Assembly: GCA_903884535.1 (NCBI GenBank)
Contig: CAISEZ010000145.1
Coordinates: forward strand, 1-43,043
Reading direction: 5' to 3'
Source of the DNA: an uncultured Verrucomicrobia subdivision 3 bacterium
GTDB lineage: Bacteria; Verrucomicrobiota; Verrucomicrobiia; Limisphaerales; UBA11358
DNA length: 43,043 bases
Positions 17,557-23,939 of the stretch are shown one piece after another. Position 1 is the first letter of the stretch. Every line of letters starts with the position of its first letter. Under the pieces are notes generated by a model, which worked only from the letters and a program-made list of their open reading frames with translations, was not told where the DNA came from and searched no databases. The position numbers and the translations under genes are program-made.

Positions 17557-19209
17557 CTATTTCACCGGCACCAAATCCATTTCGCATTTCGGGCATTTGC
17601 CCGGACGATCCGAAATGACATCTGGGTGCATCGGGCAAGTGTAGAGCTGCTTGGCCGCCGGTTTCGCAGCGGAACTCGACGGTGTTGGCGCTTGTTCCAT
17701 CACTGGAATCAAAGTCATTGCGCACAGCGGGCATTTGCCCGGCTTGTCCTCGTGAACGCTCGCGTGCTCGGGCATCGGACAGGTGTAGTAAAGCACCTTG
17801 CCACCGGGCTGTAGCTTCTTCAGTGCCGACGGTGTGACCGGCACCAGCGCCATGCCGCAAATCGGACAATTGCCGGCGTGATCATAAATAATCGAAACGT
17901 GCTCGGGCATCGGGCAAACGTAAACCGTCGCCTCCGGTTCAGACTTCGTGGGCGCGGCGGCAGTATCATTCGTGGAAATGTCACCGGCCATTTCCAGATT
18001 CGCTGCGGATGTTGGCCCGCGCATTTTTTCAATCGCCTCGCGCAACTGGCTCTCCGAATCCAGCAAAAATTGTCCCGATGTCACCACGCGCTCGCCGGCA
18101 TTCAGGCCGCTCAAAACCTGGCAAAAACCATTTTCCGCCTCCACGCCCAGTGCCACATCGCGCGCCTCGAACTTGCCGCCATCCAAGGCGATGAAAACGG
18201 TGTTCTTCGCGCCGCTGCGCAGCACCGCCTCGGCCGGCACCAGCACGGCTGACGGCTCCAGTTCCGCGTGAATTTGCGCGGAAACAAACATGCCCGGCTT
18301 CAAATAATAACCCGGATTTTCAAACTCCAGCCGCACTTTTGCCGTCCGCGTCTTTTCGTCCACGGTCGGATAAACAAACGTCACGCGCCCGCGAAACTCG
18401 CGATCCGGCATGGACGTGATCTTCACCATCGCCTCCTGGCCGAGCTGCACAAACGCCAAGTCCTGTTCATAGACCTGGGCGATCACCCACACGATGCCGA
18501 GGTCGGCGATGCGGTAAAGCTTGATGCCCGCGTCCACCATCTGGCCCTGCACGGCGTTTTTTTCGATGACGAAACCGGAGATCGGCGCGGGCACGGTCAA
18601 GGTCTTGAGCACCGCGCGATTGCTTTCGATCTCGGCGATCTGCGCGTCGGACACGTCAAAATTTTTCAAGTTGCGGATGGCCGTCTGGCGCTGCGCGATG
18701 TTGCTTTTGAAATTTTTGAATCGATTGGTGACCGTCTTTAAGAATTCCACCTCCGCGTCGTAAACGTCCGGCACGTGCACTTCAAACAGCGGATCGCCGC
18801 GATGCACGAGCTGGCCAGTGGCGTCCACGTCCAGTTTTTCGATCCAGCCCTTGAAATGCGTCGTCACGTCCACCAGCGCCGTCTCGTTGAAATCAATCGT
18901 CCCCACGGTGCGGATGGTTTTGCGCAGCGGGCCGCGTTGGACTTCCGCCGTGCGCAAATTCATGTTTTGCCGCGTCGCCGCGTCCACCGCAATCGCCGAT
19001 GAACTGGCGGTATTGGAACCTGCCCCGGCGGCGCCGTTGCGGATCGCCGTGAGCTTCATGCCGCAGATCGGACAATTACCGGGATGATCCAAGATAACCT
19101 GCGGGTGCATGCCGCAGGTATAAAGTGTTTTTGAACTTTCGCCGCGCGTCTCCGCCGCCAGCCAAAGCAACGCCGAGAGAACGATCAAAATGGAAACTAC
19201 TTTTTTCAT
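17557..19209 (-). CDS. CusB-like periplasmic adaptor with four heavy-metal-binding ribbons
   Basis: Membrane-fusion protein of 550 residues linking the RND pump to an outer-membrane channel. A signal peptide covers about residues 1-23. A heavy-metal-binding ribbon (HMBD, pattern Y-x-C-x-M-H/P ... C-P-x-C-x-M) follows at about 29-56. The adaptor core covers about 95-395, with barrel-sandwich, alpha-hairpin and beta-barrel parts. Three further ribbons lie at about 429-458, 473-503 and 522-549. E. coli CusB has none of these ribbons; one is common in other phyla. Four copies, three of them after the adaptor core, is unusual and suggests a tethered metal-binding tail that feeds the pump or an exit channel. 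It lies between the YHS protein and the pump gene. Confidence 0.9.
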   Translation of the reverse strand: MKKVVSILIVLSALLWLAAETRGESSKTLYTCGMHPQVILDHPGNCPICGMKLTAIRNGAAGAGSNTASSSAIAVDAATRQNMNLRTAEVQRGPLRKTIRTVGTIDFNETALVDVTTHFKGWIEKLDVDATGQLVHRGDPLFEVHVPDVYDAEVEFLKTVTNRFKNFKSNIAQRQTAIRNLKNFDVSDAQIAEIESNRAVLKTLTVPAPISGFVIEKNAVQGQMVDAGIKLYRIADLGIVWVIAQVYEQDLAFVQLGQEAMVKITSMPDREFRGRVTFVYPTVDEKTRTAKVRLEFENPGYYLKPGMFVSAQIHAELEPSAVLVPAEAVLRSGAKNTVFIALDGGKFEARDVALGVEAENGFCQVLSGLNAGERVVTSGQFLLDSESQLREAIEKMRGPTSAANLEMAGDISTNDTAAAPTKSEPEATVYVCPMPEHVSIIYDHAGNCPICGMALVPVTPSALKKLQPGGKVLYYTCPMPEHASVHEDKPGKCPLCAMTLIPVMEQAPTPSSSAAKPAAKQLYTCPMHPDVISDRPGKCPKCEMDLVPVK

Positions 19210-19303
19210 AAATCAACGGGCCGATCTTGGGTCGCCAACGAAAAACGGCGCGCGGGGAAAATTCTCCGCGCGCCGGACACAAGCTTGTTGCCCCAGCCGC
19301 CGG

Positions 19304-19636
19304 TTATTTCTTGTCCGCCGCGCGGATCTTGGCGACATATTTGTCGGGGTTCTTGTCAAAATCCTTCTTGCAGCCCTTGCAGCACAATTTCACTTCCTGA
19401 TCCTTGTAGGCGAAGGTGAACGGCTTGCCCATCTCGCCGAGTTTTTCGCCGGAGACCGGGCAGGTCGTAAGCAAATCCGGCGTGGCGTTGGTGCTGACCT
19501 CGTTTGACATGGTAGTGGTCATGCCGACCATACAGCAGGATGGCATCGCGTTATCCGCTGCCGTGAGTTTAGTGGAGAGGGCCGCAACGCCGAGGGCGCA
19601 GACGGCTAGGAGTGTGTATTGGATGGTCTTTTTCAT
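19304..19636 (-). CDS. Secreted YHS-domain metal-binding protein
   Basis: A 110-residue exported protein with an N-terminal signal peptide (MKKTIQYTLLAVCALGVAAL). Its C-terminal YHS/TRASH-like domain contains CPVSGEKLG and LCCKGCKKDFDKNPDKYVAKI, giving four cysteines suited to metal binding. I start it at the ATG at 19636; an in-frame TTG 9 bases earlier is less likely. It is the first gene of the leftward metal-efflux operon, 94 bases before the adaptor gene. A role as periplasmic metal chaperone or scavenger for the pump is inferred from this position. Confidence 0.82.
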   Translation of the reverse strand: MKKTIQYTLLAVCALGVAALSTKLTAADNAMPSCCMVGMTTTMSNEVSTNATPDLLTTCPVSGEKLGEMGKPFTFAYKDQEVKLCCKGCKKDFDKNPDKYVAKIRAADKK

Positions 19637-20090
19637 GTTTGGCAAAGGTTAATAGTTATGCTCGTGTTCTTATTGAACGATTGGCTTACCCCGCCGGAAC
19701 AGAAATCCCGCAAATTTTTTTCTAACCTTTCCGGCACCGGCTTACAAGCTACCCATTTGCCCAGAATACGCAAGCGGACGGCTCATTCATGGATGATTTT
19801 GGCCGGAGCGGACAAAAAGCACCATGCCGAAGTGCAAGGCGGACGCTGAAACCCGATGAAATGCCTTAAAAACGTGCCATTTCTCTTTGGCATGTCAGCT
19901 GCATACCACCATTCAGCGGTTTTGAGTCAATGCAGTCTGCCCGCAGCCTACTTGCAGCTTCCTTCTTCCCGTCCCGGCCGGTGGATCTACCTCCAGGCCG
20001 GGGCAGTTTTTTGCGTGGTTTCCGGTCAGCCGGGGTATTACAGCTACCAGCAAAGCAATGATGCGATGCCTTAACCAAAAGAAACCAAAT
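19637..20090. other. Divergent intergenic region of the metal locus, with a possible ECF promoter
   Basis: These 454 bases separate the leftward efflux operon from the rightward sensor/sigma genes and should hold promoters for both. Rightward, GGAAC at 19696-19700 followed after 17 bases by TTTCTAA at 19718-19724, with a T-rich spacer end, resembles an extracytoplasmic-function sigma promoter (GGAAC-N16/17-CGTCTAA type). I see no equally good leftward match. A short open frame at 19856-20074 shows no signal peptide or family motif, and I do not call it. Confidence 0.35.
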
Positions 20091-20438
20091 ATGAAAAATA
20101 CAGTTCTCCTCCTCGGTGCGGTCGTGATCGCGTTTACCCTTACCAGTTTTGCGGCCGACGCGCTGCGCTCGCCGCGCGCCCAAGCCAATGAAATCAAGAT
20201 CGTGAACAGCACCGACGCCACTCCGGCGGTCACGGTGGCTTATGTCGCGCCGAACACCACGCCGCTTTCGCCCCGTGCCCAGGCCAATCAAATCAAGGTG
20301 GTCAAAGGCGTGGTGAGCGAACGGAATCCGTATGTGGAATGCCGCAACGGAATGACCGGCAGCAGCCCGAAAGCCATTACCACTTGCATCCAAACCATGA
20401 GCCAGTCCGGCTGCGTGTCGCTCGCGATGCAAAAATAG
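20091..20438 (+). CDS. Small exported protein with paired SPRAQAN motifs, function unknown
   Basis: A 115-residue protein with a cleavable-looking signal peptide (MKNTVLLLGAVVIAFTLTSF). The mature part has two near-copies of a motif, SPRAQANEIKIV and SPRAQANQIKVV, about 38 residues apart. A C-terminal segment has three cysteines and three methionines (VECRNGM, TTCIQTM, SGCVSLAM). The ATG at 20091 gives the signal peptide directly. I do not recognise a named family. Because it heads the rightward gene set opposite a metal-efflux operon and is Cys/Met-rich at its end, a periplasmic metal-binding role is possible but unproven. Confidence 0.6.
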   Translation: MKNTVLLLGAVVIAFTLTSFAADALRSPRAQANEIKIVNSTDATPAVTVAYVAPNTTPLSPRAQANQIKVVKGVVSERNPYVECRNGMTGSSPKAITTCIQTMSQSGCVSLAMQK

Positions 20439-20533
20439 CCAGCCATGGATCACGGCCTCATCAACCGGGTTGTCCCGGCACCCCAAACCTGTTAAACCAC
20501 GGGCGGCGGGAAAACTACGCCGCCCTTCAGCTT

Positions 20534-20851
20534 ATGAAAGAAAACAACCAACATTCTGATGTCGCACAAGTTAGCGCACTCTTGCGTCAGGCCCGCACAT
20601 CGCCCAGTCTGCCGCCGCGCTTCCAGCAAAATGTCTGGCGGCGCATCGAGGACGCCGAAGCGCCCGCAAAATCCGCCTCGTGGCTAGATGCGCTGGCGGC
20701 GTTGATTTTGCGTCCACGCTTCGCGATCACCACTGCCGCCGTGTTGCTGCTCGCCGGTGTTTCCGCCGGCACGCTCGAAGGCCGGCAACTGGCGCGACAC
20801 GATGCGCAAATAAATTACCTCACCGCCGTGGCGCCGCATGCCGTGCGCTGA
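20534..20851 (+). CDS. CnrY-like single-pass anti-sigma factor (putative)
   Basis: A 105-residue protein. The cytoplasmic N-terminal region of about 65 residues includes SLPPRFQQNVWRRIE. One transmembrane helix (about 66-84, FAITTAAVLLLAGVSAGTL) and a short periplasmic tail follow. This topology and size match small anti-sigma factors such as CnrY of the Cupriavidus cnrYXH system, which hold an ECF sigma factor through a short N-terminal segment. The gene is followed after 3 bases by a periplasmic-sensor-like gene and then an ECF sigma gene, the same order as cnrY-cnrX-cnrH. The start is the ATG at 20534; the longer open frame upstream is not protein-like. Sequence similarity to CnrY itself cannot be claimed by eye. 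Confidence 0.68.
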   Translation: MKENNQHSDVAQVSALLRQARTSPSLPPRFQQNVWRRIEDAEAPAKSASWLDALAALILRPRFAITTAAVLLLAGVSAGTLEGRQLARHDAQINYLTAVAPHAVR

Positions 20852-20854
20852 ACC

Positions 20855-21346
20855 ATGAATCGTTCGCTCGTCATCCTGATCGGCGCGCTGGCGCTGGGCG
20901 CGGCGATTTTTGGCGGCGCGTATGTGGCCAGTCAGCGCGCCACCGTGTTGTGCTGCGCCCAACCGGAGGATGATTTGAGCTGGCTGCGCACGGAATTTCA
21001 TTTAAGCGATGCGGAGATGGCGCGCATCCGTGAACTGCATGAAGGCTATTTGCCGAAATGCGCCGAGATGTGCAAATTGATCGCCGATAAAAAAGGCGAA
21101 GTCGCCGCCCTCGTTGGCACCAGCACCAATCTCACCGCCGAGGCGCAAACAAAATTGAATGAAGTTGCCGAGTTGCGCGCGCAATGTCAGACGCAAATGC
21201 TGCAGCATTTTATCACGGTCAGCCAGGCGATGCCGCCGGCGCAAGGTCAGCGTTACCTCGATGAGATGAAACGACTCACACTCGGCAATCACGAGCAGAT
21301 GGAACAATCCATGTCGGGCGACACCGGCCATGAGCATCATCACTGA
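20855..21346 (+). CDS. CnrX/ZraP-like periplasmic metal sensor
   Basis: A 163-residue protein anchored by an N-terminal helix (about 5-26), with an all-helical periplasmic domain. The domain runs from LSWLRTEFHLSDAEMARIRELHEGY through a long helical hairpin to LQHFITVSQAMPPAQGQRYLDEM. This is the layout of the periplasmic heavy-metal-sensor family (PF13801-like) that includes CnrX. Candidate ligands are His49 (REL-HEG), the paired cysteines near residues 33-34 and in KCAEMC, His118 or so in LQHF, and a His-rich end (GHEHHH). It starts 3 bases after the putative anti-sigma gene and overlaps the sigma gene by 17 bases, suggesting coupled translation of sensor and sigma factor. Confidence 0.72.
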   Translation: MNRSLVILIGALALGAAIFGGAYVASQRATVLCCAQPEDDLSWLRTEFHLSDAEMARIRELHEGYLPKCAEMCKLIADKKGEVAALVGTSTNLTAEAQTKLNEVAELRAQCQTQMLQHFITVSQAMPPAQGQRYLDEMKRLTLGNHEQMEQSMSGDTGHEHHH

Positions 21347-21929
21347 CGCCGAGCCATCGCCGGAAGCGCAAGACCGGGCGGACATGGAAAAGTTGCAGGC
21401 CGGCCACGATGCGGCGCTCAACGATTTGATGGAGCGCCACGCCACGCCGCTCTTTCATTTTCTCTGCCGGATGGTTGGCAATGAAGAGGACGCCAACGAT
21501 CTCGCACAGGAAACTTTCGTCCGCGTCTTCAAATCGCGCGACAGTTTTCGTCTCGAGCAAAAATTTTCGACGTGGCTGTTCACCATCGCGGCGAATCTGG
21601 CGCGGAATCATTTTCGCTGGCGCACGCGGCATCCGAACCTCTCGCTCGACGCGGAAAATGCAGAGACGGAACAAACGCTCGGCAGCACGTTGCCGGCAAA
21701 TTCACCGACCCCAAAGGAAGCCGCCCTCACCGGTGAACGCGCGGTCGCCGTCCGCGCCGCCGTGAAAAATCTGCCCGAAGATTTGCGCGAGGCGATTGTG
21801 CTTTGCGAATGGGAAGAACGCAGCCTCGCGGAGGCGGCGACAATTTTAGAAACCACGCCCAAGGCCGTGGAATCGAGGCTTTATCGCGCCCGCGGAATTT
21901 TGCGCGAGCGGCTGAAAACCTGGTTGTAA
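21330..21929 (+). CDS. ECF sigma factor of the putative CnrH-like metal-response module
   Basis: RNA polymerase sigma factor of 199 residues. Region 2 covers about 25-100: LNDLMERHATPLFHFLCRMV, the core-binding EEDANDLAQETFVRVF, and promoter-melting FSTWLFTIAANLARNHFR. A linker follows, then region 4 at about 140-195 (LPEDLREAIVLCEWEERSLAEAA, helix-turn-helix TTPKAVESRLYRAR). No region 3 is present, as expected for ECF sigmas. It is last in the order anti-sigma, sensor, sigma, overlapping the sensor gene. Likely targets are the efflux operon and its own operon; a GGAAC-containing candidate promoter lies upstream at 19696. Confidence 0.9.
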   Translation: MSIITDAEPSPEAQDRADMEKLQAGHDAALNDLMERHATPLFHFLCRMVGNEEDANDLAQETFVRVFKSRDSFRLEQKFSTWLFTIAANLARNHFRWRTRHPNLSLDAENAETEQTLGSTLPANSPTPKEAALTGERAVAVRAAVKNLPEDLREAIVLCEWEERSLAEAATILETTPKAVESRLYRARGILRERLKTWL

Positions 21930-21932
21930 CAT

Positions 21933-23855
21933 TTATGGCGCTTCGGGCTGAACCCCGTCAAATTCCGCCAACTCCTTGTTGGCCGCCTCCCATTGCGCAG
22001 TGGCCACCGGCAACCGGTCGGTCACTTTCATCAACTCGCGGTTGATATGCGTGGCGCGGCCGTTGGCGTAGGCTTCGGGCTTTTCCAGTTCCAAGGCCAG
22101 TTCGCCCTCGCGCACTTCCAAGTCGGCGATTTCTTTTTCGAGCGTGGCGATGCGTTTTTGAATTTCCGATTTTTTATTCGAGCGTGCCTGACGTTGCGCG
22201 GCCTCGAGGCGCTTCTGTTCCTTGCGATCCACTTTTGGCTCGGAGCTTTTTTGCCCAGCGGAAGCGACCTGACTGGAACTCGTCAGCGCCGATCGCGCGG
22301 ACTGCTGTGTCTTGTCCAAATAATATTGGTAGCCGCCGCCGAAATGTTTGAGTTGTCCCGCCTCGACGCGCACGACGTGCGTGGACAGTGCGCGGATGAA
22401 ATGCACATCGTGGCTGATGAAAACCAGCGTGCCTTGATATTGCTTCAACGCGACAATCAGTGCGTCAACACTGGCTAAATCCAAGTGCGTCGTCGGCTCG
22501 TCCATCAACAAAAGATTCGGCGGATCGAGCAGCAACTTCACGAGTGCAAGCCGGCTTTTTTCACCGCCACTCAATACACTGACCGGTTTGTAAATGTCGT
22601 CGCCGCGAAAAAGAAAACTACCGAGCACCGTGCGAATAGCCTGTTCGGTGATGCGTTGCGGCGTATCCATCGCCTCCTGAAAAACCGTGTGCTTGGGATT
22701 CAACATTGCCGCGCGATGTTGCGCGAAGTAGCCGTATTTCGTGTTGTGACCGAGCTTGTGCACGCCCGAAATCGGCTTGAGCACTTCCGCGAGCAGTTTC
22801 AACAACGTGGATTTTCCCGCGCCGTTCGGCCCGACGAGCACGATGCGCTGATCGCGTTCCACTTCGAAATCCAGATTTTCGTAAAGCAGCTTCACCGGTG
22901 GGTGATCCGGTGTCGGCTGCGCCGATTCATCTTCCAAAATGTGCGCGGCCGGCGTCGCAATCTTGCTGTAGCCAAACGAAATTTTTTCCAGCGTGATCAC
23001 GCGCTGACCGCTGCGCTGCGGTTGTGGAAATCGAAAACCCATCGTGGATTCCGGGCCGTCGGGCACTTCCACCATGTCTTCCTTGATGCGCTCGATTTGC
23101 TTGCGCTTGCTTTGCGCCTGCGAGGCTTTGCTGGCTTTCGCACCAAAACGGTCGGCGAATAATTGCAGCCGGTCAATGTCGCGCTGTTGCGCTTTCGCCG
23201 TCGCGATGAGCGTCGCTTCCATCGCCGCACGCTGCACCAGATACTCGTCGTAATTGCCCGTGTAGCGCATGATCTTCGACGCACGCAACTCCGCGATGTG
23301 CGTGCACAGATTATTCAGAAATTCGCGATCATGCGAAATCAGCAGAATCGCGCCCGGATAATATTTTAAATAATCCTGAAACCAGATCAGCGTTTCGAGG
23401 TCGAGATGATTCGTCGGCTCGTCGAGCATCAGCAGATCAGGTTCATCCGCGAGCAGTCGCGCCAGATGCGCGCGCATGATCCAACCGCCGGACATTTCGC
23501 GCGCGGGTCGGTCGTAATCCGTCAGCTTGAAACCGAGGCTGTTGAGAATCTGCTTCACCTTCGCGACGAACTGGCCGTCGTGCTCGTGCTCGTGCGGGAT
23601 CGCGACTTCCAAAACGGTTTCGTTGCCGGCGGGTTCGCTTTCCTGCGGCAGATAGCCGACGCGCGTGCCGCGAATGAACGACACGCTGCCACCATCCGGC
23701 TCCTCTTTGCCGAGAATGATTTTGATGAGCGTGGATTTGCCCGCGCCATTCGGCCCGGTGATGGCGATGCGGTCGCCCGACATGATGTTGAACGAAACGT
23801 CGTCAAACAGTTCGCGGCCACCAAATGATTTAGAAAGTCCGGCAACAGTTAACAT
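21933..23855 (-). CDS. ABC-F family ATPase with C-terminal coiled coil (Uup/YheS-like)
   Basis: Soluble tandem-ABC protein of 640 residues. ABC1 has GPNGAGKSTLIK, MSGGWIMRAHLARLL and LLMLDEPTNHLD. The linker lies at about 235-320. ABC2 has GPNGAGKSTLLK, LSGGEKSRLALVKLL and LLLMDEPTTHLD. After about residue 530 comes a charged region and a predicted coiled coil (KSEIQKRIATLEKEIADLE) like the C-terminal domain of Uup/YheS. It ends 3 bases from the convergent sigma gene. Expected role: ribosome-associated translation factor. Together with the ABC-F at 12672 it brackets the metal locus. Confidence 0.9.
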   Translation of the reverse strand: MLTVAGLSKSFGGRELFDDVSFNIMSGDRIAITGPNGAGKSTLIKIILGKEEPDGGSVSFIRGTRVGYLPQESEPAGNETVLEVAIPHEHEHDGQFVAKVKQILNSLGFKLTDYDRPAREMSGGWIMRAHLARLLADEPDLLMLDEPTNHLDLETLIWFQDYLKYYPGAILLISHDREFLNNLCTHIAELRASKIMRYTGNYDEYLVQRAAMEATLIATAKAQQRDIDRLQLFADRFGAKASKASQAQSKRKQIERIKEDMVEVPDGPESTMGFRFPQPQRSGQRVITLEKISFGYSKIATPAAHILEDESAQPTPDHPPVKLLYENLDFEVERDQRIVLVGPNGAGKSTLLKLLAEVLKPISGVHKLGHNTKYGYFAQHRAAMLNPKHTVFQEAMDTPQRITEQAIRTVLGSFLFRGDDIYKPVSVLSGGEKSRLALVKLLLDPPNLLLMDEPTTHLDLASVDALIVALKQYQGTLVFISHDVHFIRALSTHVVRVEAGQLKHFGGGYQYYLDKTQQSARSALTSSSQVASAGQKSSEPKVDRKEQKRLEAAQRQARSNKKSEIQKRIATLEKEIADLEVREGELALELEKPEAYANGRATHINRELMKVTDRLPVATAQWEAANKELAEFDGVQPEAP

Positions 23856-23870
23856 GAAAAAATTTTAAAT

Positions 23871-23931
23871 GGTAGGGCCGCGCTGCTGCGCGGCCCAATT
23901 AATGGAGGACGAGCGGCAGCTCGTCCCTACC
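23871..23931. repeat. REP-like double-hairpin element
   Basis: Sixty-one bases between the ABC-F and lysS genes form two hairpins. The first is GGGCCGCGC-TGCT-GCGCGGCCC and the second GGACGAGC-GGCA-GCTCGTCC. The ends are mutually inverted (GGTAGGG and CCCTACC). The shape is that of a dispersed extragenic palindrome of the kind mobilised by RAYT transposases. It could also terminate or stabilise lysS or ABC-F transcripts. Confidence 0.7.
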
Positions 23932-23939
23932 TTGGTTTG

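Noticed and set aside
19856-20074. Possible 72-codon gene in the metal-locus intergenic region
   Set aside because: No signal peptide, motif or ribosome-binding site; most likely chance.
20058-20090. Upstream ATG extending the small exported protein by eleven residues
   Set aside because: The extension would put a charged stretch before the signal peptide; the ATG at 20091 gives a normal signal sequence.
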